Assembly: GCA_022071945.1 (NCBI GenBank)
Contig: JAJVIN010000001.1
Coordinates: forward strand, 310,001 to 374,000
DNA from: Thermoanaerobaculia bacterium
Lineage (GTDB): Bacteria; Acidobacteriota; Thermoanaerobaculia; UBA5066
DNA: 64,000 bases
Reading direction: 5' to 3'
In this document: positions 54,218-62,719 of the stretch, piece by piece
How positions within the stretch are numbered: position 1 is the first letter of the stretch
How the letters are laid out: each line of letters starts with the position of its first letter
Notes under the pieces: generated by a model
What the model was told of the DNA's origin: nothing
The model's input: the letters and a program-made list of their open reading frames with translations, nothing else
Databases searched by the model: none
Position numbers and translations under genes: made by a program

Positions 54218-55132
54218 CTAGCCCTCCATCGCCCTGAGGAAGATCTCCTCGAGCGAGTCTCTCTGGTACGTCAGGTGGCGCAGCTGAACACCTTGTTCGG
54301 AAGCGAGGCGGTAGAGATCCCTCGGACCCACACCTTCTGGCAGGAGGACCTTGACGCGCCTCCTGATCCCCGGAGCGACCGAGCAGCCGAGCCCCGCCAG
54401 CGCGTCCGTGAAGGAGCCGTTGCCTCCCGCCGTCTCGAGCTCGATCAACCGGCGGTTCGCTTTCCGTTCTGCCTCGAGGTTGCAGAGAGCGGCGACCCGC
54501 CCGTCCTTGAGGATCAAGACCTCGTCGCAGCACTCCTCGACGTCTCTCAGGAGATGAGAGGAGAGGATGATCCGGATTTCTCCGGAGTCCCGGATCTCTT
54601 GGATGAACCGGAGCATCCTCTGCCGCCCGGGAGGGTCGAGCCCGTTCGTCGGCTCATCCAGGAAGAGAACCCGCGGGCCGTGCGCGATGGCCTGCGCGAG
54701 CTTGACGAGCTGCTTCATTCCCAGGGAGTAGGTCTCGAGCGTGCGGTAACGCACTTCTCCGAGCCCGACCGAGAAGAGCGCCTCGTGAGCCCTCTCGAGG
54801 GCCTGGGCCGGCGGCAGCCCCGAGAGCTCGGCAAACTGCGCGACGTACCGCACGCCCGAGATCCCGGCGATGAAGGCGTCGTTCTCGGGCATGTACCCGA
54901 CCGCGCGCCGCACGTCCCGGCTCTGCCGGACCACGTCGAAACCCGCAAGGCGGGCCGATCCCGCCGAGGGCGGGAAGAACCCGAGGAGCGTGTGCAAGAG
55001 CGTCGTCTTACCCGCTCCGTTCGGTCCCAGAAGACCGATCGAACGCCCCGAGAGCGTGCCCCGCAAGTCGCGGAGCACGTCTCTCTTGCCGAGCCTGACC
55101 GACAGGCCCGAAAGCTCCAGAAAAGCGCTCAT
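54218..55132 (-). CDS. ABC transporter ATPase, proximal pair
   Basis: 304 residues with Walker [10 protein letters not shown], signature [15 protein letters not shown], Walker [11 protein letters not shown] and SSHLL. The C-terminal domain ends in [12 protein letters not shown], the usual ABC-2 ATPase tail. ATG overlaps the anti-sigma stop by 4 nt. Works with the permease that follows. Confidence 0.9.
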   Translation of the reverse strand: MSAFLELSGLSVRLGKRDVLRDLRGTLSGRSIGLLGPNGAGKTTLLHTLLGFFPPSAGSARLAGFDVVRQSRDVRRAVGYMPENDAFIAGISGVRYVAQFAELSGLPPAQALERAHEALFSVGLGEVRYRTLETYSLGMKQLVKLAQAIAHGPRVLFLDEPTNGLDPPGRQRMLRFIQEIRDSGEIRIILSSHLLRDVEECCDEVLILKDGRVAALCNLEAERKANRRLIELETAGGNGSFTDALAGLGCSVAPGIRRRVKVLLPEGVGPRDLYRLASEQGVQLRHLTYQRDSLEEIFLRAMEG

Positions 55133-57681
55133 CGCCTCTCGGTTCCGGGGCGAGTCACGGCACTCGTCCCGGCCGCGACGGAAACGAGATCCGTCAGGCC
55201 GGCCCCCGACGACCCGAAGGTGATTTCCGAGGGTCCCGCCCACGCCCAGGCCAGCGACGCGCCCTCCTTTCGGAGCTCGGCCAGGGCCGAGTTCTGAGAG
55301 GGAGCGACCGAGCTGGCGATGGAAGCAAAAAGGCTTCCGACGTCCTGGAAGGCCAGCATCGAGAAATCGAGAGGCCCATCCTTCGGCATCAGCGCCCGGA
55401 CCTTCGGGGACGTGAGCAGCACATCGCCCGTCCGGTGAACCTCCGCCGCCTTCAGGACGAGGGCCTTTCGGGGCGCGAGCACAACGTACCCATCCACGAA
55501 CGCGTACTGTAGCGGAGTGGAGCCGGAGTCGAATCTGACGCCGTGGATCGTGAGGCCCGACGCCTCCTCGGAAACGAGCTTCATCCCAGACTTCCCCCGC
55601 TTTCTCTGGGCGGCGTCCATGAGCGTGACGAGCCGCTCGAGCGTTGCCTGAAGCCTCGGCGCATCGTAGACCTCGATGACGGCCTTCCAGCCGGGCGAGG
55701 GGACGACGGGGCCATCGACCGCGAGGGCGACATCCCCGCCGAGAGTGGCCGCGAGGTCCTCGCGGATCCGAATGCCGTACTCGGACTCGACGGCCGCCAG
55801 CCGTGACGGGAAGTTCGGAGACTCGGCGGTCACCATCGTGATCACGTCGTCCACGAGAAGGGCTGGATCACGCGTGACGAGGGCCAGGGCACCCGTCGCG
55901 CTCGAGGAGACAAACGAGAGGGCCCCCATCGGCGCGGGCGAAGCGAGCCAGGCGGCGATCCCACTCCTCTCCGAGCGGAAGGTCAAGCTGGCCCGGCTCA
56001 TCGATTCCTCACCGGTCGACCGCATCCTCAAGATCGCGTACTCGGCGTCGAGAACGCCGCTCCGCCGCAGGAACTCGACGTCGCCTTCGGGCCTCTCGGC
56101 CCGAGACAGGAGCGCCTGCAGGTCGGCGCCGATCAGGAGGTCGACTCCTTCCCGGTACGCCTCGGAAAGGCGGGCGTGGAACGAAGAACCAGCAAAGCCC
56201 GGCTTGCCGATCGCCGCGAGAGCTTCTGGATCGAGGGACGCGGCGACCCTGTCGTTTTCGATCCAGACGATGAGGGTTTCTCCGCGGGCCGCGGGGAGAC
56301 CCGCGGCGCTGTCGATGATCAAGACCTTCTGCACGACCCCTGTCCGCGCCAGCTGGGACTCGAGGAAGTCGCGGAAACCCGGACGCGCCAGGGTGGTCAG
56401 CACGAGGGGCGAACCCGGCTTGCCCTCCGCGTTCAAGAGGACGGAAAGAGCGATCTCCTCCCCGAGGTAAGAGCCCCAGGTGCGCAGCGCCTCCACGAGC
56501 CGGGCCACCTCGGCCTGGCGCTGGGGAGCGCCCGGCCCCTGAGCCCACCAGGAAGCGAGGACAGGGTTCGCGGCGAGCCGCGGCGCCAGCTTCTCGTAAA
56601 ACGTCGCGAGCGTCTCCGAAACGTTCGGAATCGCCGCGTAGACGGCGGTCTTTGCAGGCATCGCATCCAAGAGCTCGGTCGAGTGCCTCCCAGCCCAGGA
56701 GCCCGTTGTGAGAGACATCTCGCGCTTCACGCGGGAGATCTCTCCCGAAAGCTCCAGGAACGCGGCTCGATCCCGGCTCCAGCTGAAGTCCTCCTCGATC
56801 GCGACACGCTCGGTCACCGCGTTCGTCACGGCCTGATCGCCCCGGTGGAGGACCTTCTCTTTCTTCCCATCGTCGACGCGGACCTCGCCTTCGAGGACCG
56901 AGACACGCGCACCCCTCGTGCCCTGAGAGACGGCGAAGACCGTTCCCGTGACCGAGACGAGGCAGTCCGGCGTTTTCACGAAGAGGTGGCCGTCCCGCTG
57001 CTTGGCGGCCTGAACGATCACCCGGCCCCGCGAAAGGTCGATGGTCGTTCCCCTCAGGCCCTTGCGAACCGCGATCTCGGACCGTTCCGCCATCTCCACG
57101 CGCGACCCGTCCGGCAGCCGCACGACCGCTCCCGCCGAGCGGCCGGTCCGGATCGACTTCCCGGCTGGAATGACGGCGCCGGAAGCGACCGCCTTCTGAT
57201 CCGCCGGAGAGAAGAGGAACCCGTCGAGGGAATCGACCGTGGCGACCGGACCCGTCGCCGAGTACGAGTTGAGGAAGATGTAAGCCCCGGCGCCGGCCGC
57301 GAGAACCAGGACGGCCGCCATCGCGAGAATGGGCGAAAGCGGCCGCGAGCGGGGGGCCTCTCCGGCCCCGAGACTCGCGCGGGCCGGACTTCCTGATTTC
57401 GCGGTGTTGAGGGCCCGGCGGCAGGGTACACAGGACCGCGTGTGATCCTTGACCAGGAGGGCTCGACCCGGCGAGAGCGTTCCCGCGATGAGGGCGGGGA
57501 TGAGGGACTGGATGTCCGCACAGCCGCGGAGGACCGCGGGAGCGTCATCGACGGGAGCCGCGCTCCCGCTGGGGTCGCCCAGCTTCTCGGAGACCCTGCC
57601 CATCGCGGCGTTTTGGGCGGAAGGCTCGGGACTCTGGGCCTTCATGGAGGCAAGGGCTTTTTCGAGGATGTCGTCTTTCAT
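55129..57681 (-). CDS. membrane anti-sigma factor with FecR domain and DUF3352-like periplasmic region
   Basis: 850 residues. A cytoplasmic N-terminus has the zinc-binding anti-sigma motif HTRSCVPC (Hx3Cx2C, ~residues 80-87). One membrane helix ([18 protein letters not shown]) lies near 120-138. A FecR domain (~150-280: [20 protein letters not shown] ... GTVFAVSQG) is followed by a ~550-residue periplasmic part resembling DUF3352 proteins. It should hold the ECF sigma factor encoded just upstream (ATGA overlap) and release it on an envelope signal. The large distal domain is unusual for an anti-sigma factor. Confidence 0.85.
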   Translation of the reverse strand: MKDDILEKALASMKAQSPEPSAQNAAMGRVSEKLGDPSGSAAPVDDAPAVLRGCADIQSLIPALIAGTLSPGRALLVKDHTRSCVPCRRALNTAKSGSPARASLGAGEAPRSRPLSPILAMAAVLVLAAGAGAYIFLNSYSATGPVATVDSLDGFLFSPADQKAVASGAVIPAGKSIRTGRSAGAVVRLPDGSRVEMAERSEIAVRKGLRGTTIDLSRGRVIVQAAKQRDGHLFVKTPDCLVSVTGTVFAVSQGTRGARVSVLEGEVRVDDGKKEKVLHRGDQAVTNAVTERVAIEEDFSWSRDRAAFLELSGEISRVKREMSLTTGSWAGRHSTELLDAMPAKTAVYAAIPNVSETLATFYEKLAPRLAANPVLASWWAQGPGAPQRQAEVARLVEALRTWGSYLGEEIALSVLLNAEGKPGSPLVLTTLARPGFRDFLESQLARTGVVQKVLIIDSAAGLPAARGETLIVWIENDRVAASLDPEALAAIGKPGFAGSSFHARLSEAYREGVDLLIGADLQALLSRAERPEGDVEFLRRSGVLDAEYAILRMRSTGEESMSRASLTFRSERSGIAAWLASPAPMGALSFVSSSATGALALVTRDPALLVDDVITMVTAESPNFPSRLAAVESEYGIRIREDLAATLGGDVALAVDGPVVPSPGWKAVIEVYDAPRLQATLERLVTLMDAAQRKRGKSGMKLVSEEASGLTIHGVRFDSGSTPLQYAFVDGYVVLAPRKALVLKAAEVHRTGDVLLTSPKVRALMPKDGPLDFSMLAFQDVGSLFASIASSVAPSQNSALAELRKEGASLAWAWAGPSEITFGSSGAGLTDLVSVAAGTSAVTRPGTERR

Positions 57682-58265
57682 AGCTGACCTCCGGCGGTCG
57701 CGGTGAGCTCTTTTTTCAGCTGGGTACGGGCGCGAAAGTACTGGACGGCGACGACGGCCGCGGAGGAATCGAGAAGCCGGGCGATCTCCCGGTTCGGCAG
57801 ATCCTCGAGGGCTCGCAGGACGAAGACCTCGGCGACGCGGGGTGCCAGGCGTCCGATCGCCTGACGGAGTCTCCCCCTGAGCTCCCGGGCGGCGAGAGCC
57901 TCATCGGCCGGAGTATCCCGGGCGGGCGGCTCGGCGCCGCGTTCCTCCAGAGGGGTCGTTCCCGCGGCCGACAGACGCGACCGGACGAGATCGAGGGCCC
58001 CGTTCACGGCCGCGCGATGGAGATAGGCCCTGGGTTCAGGTCCAATCGAGGCGGCGTCCGGCCGGGCCGCGAGGCGCAGAAAGACGGTCTGAAGAACGTC
58101 TTCGGCGTCCACGGCGTTCCCGGTGACGCGGAACGCCGTCCGGAAGACCAGGGGCCCATGCTCCACAAAGAGCCTCTCGAGGGCGTCCGGGGCGTCCGGG
58201 GGACGGGTTTTGGGGGCGGGAAGGGCCGAAATCACGGGAGCCTCCTTCGTGGGGTCGTCAACCAT
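57678..58265 (-). CDS. ECF-type RNA polymerase sigma factor
   Basis: 195 residues. Region 2 (LERLFVEHGPLVFRTAFRVTG, DAEDVLQTVFLRL) and region 4 (RLAPRVAEVFVLRALEDLPN, EIARLLDSSAAVVAVQYFRA) are both recognisable. ECF sigma factors direct polymerase to GAAC/CGTC-like promoters. ATG 58265 follows GGGAGG. It overlaps the anti-sigma gene by ATGA and heads the operon, implying it autoregulates the two ABC transporters. Confidence 0.88.
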   Translation of the reverse strand: MVDDPTKEAPVISALPAPKTRPPDAPDALERLFVEHGPLVFRTAFRVTGNAVDAEDVLQTVFLRLAARPDAASIGPEPRAYLHRAAVNGALDLVRSRLSAAGTTPLEERGAEPPARDTPADEALAARELRGRLRQAIGRLAPRVAEVFVLRALEDLPNREIARLLDSSAAVVAVQYFRARTQLKKELTATAGGQL

Positions 58266-58318
58266 GAAACGGTCCTCCCTCGGTTTTCTTAACAGGGCGC
58301 GAGAGTACCTCTGTCTTC

Positions 58319-58343
58319 GACGATTCCCTCTCCCACGGTTGAG
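58319..58343 (-). promoter_or_regulatory. possible ECF-type promoter of the sigma/anti-sigma/ABC operon
   Basis: On the minus strand CTCAAC, 15 nt, CGTC, with a second AACC just upstream. The layout resembles AAC-N15-16-CGTC promoters used by ECF factors, about 50 nt before the sigma gene. Low confidence because the motifs are short. Confidence 0.3.
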
Positions 58344-58349
58344 TGGTTC

Positions 58350-58781
58350 TCAGGGCAACAGGACTTGAACGGCCTCCTGGCTCGGAGCGATGACCGAGAG
58401 CCGAGTGTCGAAGGTGACGAGCCGGGCCTGGCTCTCGCTCGCGAGAAAAGAGAGATACGCATCCGTGACCTGCTGGTGTCCCTGAAGCCGCCGCGCATGG
58501 ACTTCGAAATCCGCTCCGGCAAGAGAGGGAAGTCTCTCCAGGAATTCATGCCGGGGGTGACTCACCATCGAACGGAGGAGGCGAGCCGCCTCATGGGGAG
58601 TTCTCGCATGCCGGCTGAACGCCGGGTTGGATGAGAGCCGTACGAAGCCGAGCTGGGTCACAGCGCAGGTGAGCCATCGCCCTGAAAGTGAAGCGAACCA
58701 CCGGCGCGCCGCTTCGTGGAATTGGTGGTTCGGCCACGCGAGCGCGAGGAGGACATTCGTGTCTGGAAGGGCCCGAGTCAC
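58350..58781 (-). CDS. PIN-domain ribonuclease toxin (VapC-like), third locus
   Basis: 143 residues. LPDTNVLLALAW supplies the first Asp (D7), and VTDAYLSFLA and LVTFDTRLS the C-terminal acidic residues. TQLGFVRLSSNPAF is typical of the TIGR00028 group, which has Gln where most VapC have Glu. ATG overlaps the antitoxin stop by 4 nt. Confidence 0.82.
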   Translation of the reverse strand: MTRALPDTNVLLALAWPNHQFHEAARRWFASLSGRWLTCAVTQLGFVRLSSNPAFSRHARTPHEAARLLRSMVSHPRHEFLERLPSLAGADFEVHARRLQGHQQVTDAYLSFLASESQARLVTFDTRLSVIAPSQEAVQVLLP

Positions 58782-59011
58782 TCCGTGCCTTCCTTGGCCA
58801 TGAGCTCGGAGGCTCGAGAACCGGGGATGACCTCCGCATCTGGGGGCACGGCGAAGACGGGAAGTCCATCGGGCATCTGAATCGGCTGGTCCGGCCTGAG
58901 CCCTCGGCGCGCCAGGTCAGTGAGCACCTCGCCCAGGGAACGGCCCGATCCATCGGCGAGCGTCTTCGCCGCGGCGTACACGTCATCCGCGAGAGTGACG
59001 GTCGTTCTCAT
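58778..59011 (-). CDS. ribbon-helix-helix antitoxin (VapB-like), third locus
   Basis: 77 residues. MRTTVTLADDVYAAAKTLADGSGRSLGEVLTDL (read in parts MRTTVTLADDVY and RSLGEVLTDLARRGL) is a ribbon-helix-helix, with a Pro-rich acidic tail for toxin binding. ATG 59011 is preferred because it lies 6 nt from a good -10 box and has no ribosome site, implying a leaderless mRNA. Confidence 0.82.
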   Translation of the reverse strand: MRTTVTLADDVYAAAKTLADGSGRSLGEVLTDLARRGLRPDQPIQMPDGLPVFAVPPDAEVIPGSRASELMAKEGTE

Positions 59012-59017
59012 ATTGAT

Positions 59018-59046
59018 ACAGTAGTGCGCTGATACGCTGATGTCAA
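59018..59046 (-). promoter_or_regulatory. sigma-70-type promoter giving a leaderless vapB transcript
   Basis: On the minus strand TTGACA (59046-59041), 17-nt spacer, TACTGT (59023-59018). The predicted start is at or next to the A of the antitoxin ATG (6 nt between -10 and ATG). Confidence 0.65.
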
Positions 59047-59078
59047 AGGAGGACCGGCACGGGCTGTCCAGATACGCG

Positions 59079-59114
59079 AAGGCCGGTCCGGGAGACATCC
59101 CCCGGACCGGCCTT
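59079..59114 (-). terminator. strong hairpin after the ornithine aminotransferase gene
   Basis: Perfect 14-bp stem AAGGCCGGTCCGGG / CCCGGACCGGCCTT with an 8-nt loop, 18 nt after the stop at 59132. The only U-rich element is the stem end, so efficiency may depend on Rho or stem strength. Confidence 0.65.
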
Positions 59115-59131
59115 CTTGGAAGATCTGATTC

Positions 59132-60343
59132 TCAGGCCAGGACGGCTTCGAGCTGGTCGACCGCCCAGTCGATCTGTTCTCTCGTGATGACGAGGGGCGG
59201 AGCGAGGCGGATCGTGTAGGTGTGGGTGTCCTTGCAGAGCATCCCGCGGTCCTTCAGCTTGTAGCAGTACGGACGCGCGGGGCCCGCGGCCTCGGTGAGC
59301 TCGACGCCCGCCCAGAGGCCCTTGATCCGGACTTCCTTCACCTTGTCCGTCTTCATCCGCTTCAGACGAGCCTCGAAGTAGACCCCGAGCTCGGCCGCTC
59401 TCTCGACCATCCTCTCCTCGACGAGGACGTCGAGGGCGGCCGAGGCCACGGCGCAGGCGAGAGGATTCCCCCCGTACGTCGAGCCGTGGATTCCGGGCGT
59501 GAAGACGTTCATGACTTCGTTACTGGCCAGAAAAGCGCTCACCGGGTAGAAGCCGCCGGAGAGGGCCTTGCCGATGGTCACGCCATCGGGGCGGATCCCT
59601 TCGTGCTCGAAGGCGAACAGCTTCCCGGTGCGTCCGAGCCCCGACTGGATCTCGTCGAGAACGAGGAGGCAGTTGTGGCGGTTCGCCAGCTCACGCAGAC
59701 CCTTCAGGTATCCGGCGGGCGGAATGACGACGCCACCCTCGCCCTGGATCGGCTCCACGAAGATCGCGGCCGTGTTCGGGGTGATCGCGTCCTCGACCGC
59801 CTTCAGGCTGCCGTAGTCGACGATCTTGAACCCGGGCGTGAAGGGACCGAAACGGCTCGTGGAATCGGGATCGGTCGAAAAGCCGACGATGGTCGTCGTC
59901 CGGCCGTGGAAGTTCCCCTCGGCCACGATGATCTCGGCCTGCCCGTAGGGGACGCCCTTCACGTCATAGGCCCACTTGCGCATGGCCTTGATCGCCGTCT
60001 CGACCGCCTCGGCTCCGCTGTTCATCAGGAGTGCCTTGTCAAAGCCCGTGAGCGTGCAGAGCTTCTCGAGAAGCGGCGGGAACTGGTCATTGCGGAACGC
60101 GCGGCTCGTCAGCGCCAGCTGACGGATCTGGACGATCATCGCCTCGGCGATGCGCGGGTGGTTGTGCCCCTGGTTGACGGCCGAGTACGCCGCGAGGAAG
60201 TCCATGTACTTCTTCCCCTCGACGTCGGTGAGAAAGACCCCCTCGCCCTTCGTGCAGACGACGTCGAGAGGGTGGTAGTTGTGGGCGCCGAAGCGATCCT
60301 CGAGCTCGATGAGGGTCTCTGAACGGGACGTGACTTCCGCCAT
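59132..60343 (-). CDS. rocD: ornithine aminotransferase (ornithine:oxo-acid transaminase)
   Basis: 403 residues, class III PLP aminotransferase of normal length. Lys259 in VTIGKALSGGFYPVSA is the PLP lysine; LVLDEIQSGLGRTGK holds the PLP-contacting Asp; NSGAEAVETAIK binds the phosphate. Together with HNYHPLDVVCTKGEG at the N-terminus this matches RocD, which converts ornithine and 2-oxoglutarate to glutamate semialdehyde and glutamate. ATG 60343 lies 17 nt after the stop of the upstream P-loop gene, so the two form an operon. Gives an arginine/ornithine catabolic setting. Confidence 0.92.
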   Translation of the reverse strand: MAEVTSRSETLIELEDRFGAHNYHPLDVVCTKGEGVFLTDVEGKKYMDFLAAYSAVNQGHNHPRIAEAMIVQIRQLALTSRAFRNDQFPPLLEKLCTLTGFDKALLMNSGAEAVETAIKAMRKWAYDVKGVPYGQAEIIVAEGNFHGRTTTIVGFSTDPDSTSRFGPFTPGFKIVDYGSLKAVEDAITPNTAAIFVEPIQGEGGVVIPPAGYLKGLRELANRHNCLLVLDEIQSGLGRTGKLFAFEHEGIRPDGVTIGKALSGGFYPVSAFLASNEVMNVFTPGIHGSTYGGNPLACAVASAALDVLVEERMVERAAELGVYFEARLKRMKTDKVKEVRIKGLWAGVELTEAAGPARPYCYKLKDRGMLCKDTHTYTIRLAPPLVITREQIDWAVDQLEAVLA

Positions 60344-60359
60344 TGCGCTCACCACGGGC

Positions 60360-61700
60360 TCACGCTCCACACAGGGTTCCGACTTCGAGGGCGGAAGCGA
60401 CGGCTGCCTCGAGCTGGCCCGGCTCCACTTCGGCGAGGTCGTAGGTGGCCCTGACGATCGGCTTGGAGACCGACAGGACCCTCGTGATGTCGATCGGCGT
60501 CGCGGAGAGGACGACGTCGCAGGGCGTCGCCTCGATGGTGGCGGCCAGATCCTGGACCTGCTTTTCGCCATAGCCCATCGCGGGCAGGATTCCCTTCGCG
60601 TTCGGGTACTTGGCGTAGGTCGCGGCAATCGAAGCGACCGCGTAGGGGGACGGGTCGACGATCTCCGCCACGTTCGCCTTCCTCGCCGCCACGACACCCG
60701 CGCCGTAGGACATGGAGCCGTGCGTGAGGGTCGGTCCATCCTCGATGACGAGGACGCGCTTGCCCGCGACCATCTCGGGCTTTCTCACCGTGACGGGCGA
60801 GTTGGCGCGGATGACCTTCGCCCCGGGGTTGAGCCTTCGCGCGTTCTCCTCGACCGCCTGGATCTTTTCCTCCAGGGCGCTGTCGCACTTGTTGATGACG
60901 ATGACCTTCGCGCGGCGGAAGTTCGCCTCGCCCGGGTGATACGTCAGTTCGTGGCCGGCGCGGTGCGGGTCGGCGATCACGATGTGCAGGGCGCACTCGT
61001 AGAACGGCAGGTCGTTGTTCCCGCCGTCCCAGAGGATGACGTCCGCTTCTTTCTCGGCCTGCCGGATGATCTTCTCGTAGTCGACGCCGGCATAGACGAC
61101 AAAGCCGTTGTCGATGTGGGGCTCGTACTCCTCGCGCTCCTCGATCGTGCACTTGTGAAGGTCGAGGTCCGCGTAGGTCGCGAAGCGCTGGCACGCCTGG
61201 GCCGCCAGGTCGCCGTAGGGCATCGGGTGGCGGATCGCGACGACCTTCTTGCCGAGCTTCTTCAGGACGTTGCTGATGTAGCGCGTCGTCTGGCTCTTGC
61301 CGGCACCAGTCCGCACCGCCGTGATCGCCACGACCGGCTTTTCAGACTTCAGCATCGTGTGCGCCGCCGAGAGGAGCTTGTAGTCGGCCCCGGCCGCGAT
61401 GCAGAGGCTGGCCAGGTGCATCACGTGCTCGTGCGTGACGTCCGAGTAGGAGAAGACGCACTCGTCGACCTTCTCGCGCTTGATGATGTCAACCAGTTCC
61501 GCCTCGTCGAGGATGGGAATGCCCTCGGGATAGAGAGAGCCCGCGAGAGCCGCGGGATAGCGGCGGCCGGCGATGTCGGGAATCTGGGCGGCCGTGAAGG
61601 CCACCACCTTGTAGGCGGGGTTGTCGCGATAGACGGTATTGAAGTTGTGAAAATCGCGGCCTGCGGCCCCGATGATGAGGGTGCGAGTCGGCTGAGTCAT
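60360..61700 (-). CDS. cyclic 2,3-diphosphoglycerate synthase-like P-loop protein
   Basis: 446 residues. The N-terminus TLIIGAAGRDFHNFN starts a Rossmann-like part (~1-125); a P-loop TGAGKS is in AVRTGAGKSQTTRYIS (~128-140), followed by VILWDGGNNDLPF and VINKCDSAL, the last resembling a G4 NKxD motif. These mark the COG2403/cDPGS family, whose studied archaeal members make cyclic 2,3-diphosphoglycerate. The bacterial members are of unknown role. Coupling to rocD suggests an amino-acid-linked function here. ATG 61700 follows AAGGAG. Confidence 0.8.
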   Translation of the reverse strand: MTQPTRTLIIGAAGRDFHNFNTVYRDNPAYKVVAFTAAQIPDIAGRRYPAALAGSLYPEGIPILDEAELVDIIKREKVDECVFSYSDVTHEHVMHLASLCIAAGADYKLLSAAHTMLKSEKPVVAITAVRTGAGKSQTTRYISNVLKKLGKKVVAIRHPMPYGDLAAQACQRFATYADLDLHKCTIEEREEYEPHIDNGFVVYAGVDYEKIIRQAEKEADVILWDGGNNDLPFYECALHIVIADPHRAGHELTYHPGEANFRRAKVIVINKCDSALEEKIQAVEENARRLNPGAKVIRANSPVTVRKPEMVAGKRVLVIEDGPTLTHGSMSYGAGVVAARKANVAEIVDPSPYAVASIAATYAKYPNAKGILPAMGYGEKQVQDLAATIEATPCDVVLSATPIDITRVLSVSKPIVRATYDLAEVEPGQLEAAVASALEVGTLCGA

Positions 61701-61854
61701 GCGGGTCTCCTTCCCAGTGCGTTGCCGGAGAAAACATCGAGTCTCGCGGATGTCGAACGATCCGCGGTGCGGTAGGGATCGGGGATCAGAGGAGCCAGGA
61801 ACGGTTCCGCGGCTTCCTTGACGCCGGAGCCTTCCGGAAGGAAGGGGATCCGCG

Positions 61855-62589
61855 TCATCGGGAGCGCTCTCCCGCGGCGAGGGCGAGGGGCTCGGCGAGA
61901 GCGCGAGCCGGAGTCTCCTCATCCAGGGTCGCCGTCAGGTGCCGGACCGTCTCTTCGAGGTGGACCCGGATCGCGGCCTCGGCGGCGTCCGGGTCGTGGC
62001 GCGAGAGCGCCTCGAGGATCGCCTCGTGCTCGGCGATGTCGTCCGTGTCCCGGTCCGGCAGCGGTGTCGCGGCCGTCTTCCTGAAGCTGTCGAGGAGCAT
62101 GGCGGGGAAGGCTGTCCAGAGCTGTTCCAGCAACCGGATCAGATACGGCCGCCGGCTCGCCTTGAAGATGACCGTGTGGAACTGGCGGTTGAGGTCCCGG
62201 TACTCGGCGAGATGCTTGGGGGCCAGCCGCCTCTTCATCTTCGCGGCGAGCTGCCGGAGCGTCCCGAGCTCGTCGGCCGTGATCTCCGTCGCGGCGGCCC
62301 GGATCGCCAGGGCCTCGATGGCGGCGCGGGCCGCGTAAACATCCCGCACGTCGGCAAGGGTGAGAGAACTGATCCTCACGCCGCGGTACGGCTCGTGGAC
62401 CACGAGCCCCTCGGCGGCCAGCTCCCGGAACGCCTCGCGCACCGGCATCTGGCTGACGCCCATCTCACGCGCGATCTGTTCCTGCCTCAGCCACGTCCCG
62501 GGCGTGAGCCGCCCTTCCAGGATCCCCCTGCGAAGGCGGTCCGCGACGAGGCGGCGAAGCTGCCGGGCTGCGGGAAGCGTGTCGCTCAT
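61855..62589 (-). CDS. GntR-family transcriptional regulator (FadR/FCD subgroup)
   Basis: 244 residues. The N-terminal winged helix (LRRGILEGRLTPGTWLRQ, IAREMGVSQMPVREAFRELA) is followed by an all-helical FCD ligand-binding domain with the metal-type residues DLNRQFHTVIF and EHEAILEAL. FCD regulators bind small carboxylates, often with a metal. ATG 62589 lies 7 nt after a TATGAT -10 box; the ATG at 62601 falls inside that box. It probably controls the rocD operon (155 bp downstream, same direction) and itself. Confidence 0.88.
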   Translation of the reverse strand: MSDTLPAARQLRRLVADRLRRGILEGRLTPGTWLRQEQIAREMGVSQMPVREAFRELAAEGLVVHEPYRGVRISSLTLADVRDVYAARAAIEALAIRAAATEITADELGTLRQLAAKMKRRLAPKHLAEYRDLNRQFHTVIFKASRRPYLIRLLEQLWTAFPAMLLDSFRKTAATPLPDRDTDDIAEHEAILEALSRHDPDAAEAAIRVHLEETVRHLTATLDEETPARALAEPLALAAGERSR

Positions 62590-62596
62590 GCCGGCG

Positions 62597-62625
62597 ATCA
62601 TATTGGATCTAATATCCGATCTCAA
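62597..62625 (-). promoter_or_regulatory. sigma-70-type promoter giving a leaderless gntR transcript
   Basis: On the minus strand TTGAGA (62625-62620), 17-nt spacer, TATGAT (62602-62597), then 7 nt to ATG 62589. One of the best sigma-70 matches in the window. Confidence 0.7.
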
Positions 62626-62642
62626 GGGAAATTAGATCCAAT
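62602..62642. promoter_or_regulatory. GntR operator: perfect 12-bp inverted repeat
   Basis: ATTGGATCTAAT (62602-62613) and ATTAGATCCAAT (62631-62642), exact reverse complements 29 bp centre to centre. One arm covers the -10/spacer and the other lies upstream of the -35, so bound regulator would block the promoter. Confidence 0.75.
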
Positions 62643-62719
62643 TTCTCTCGAACTTCGCCTGCCCCTGCACCGCACGCGCCGAAGACACGTCGTCCCGAGT
62701 CGTCCGAGTGGAGCCCCCC

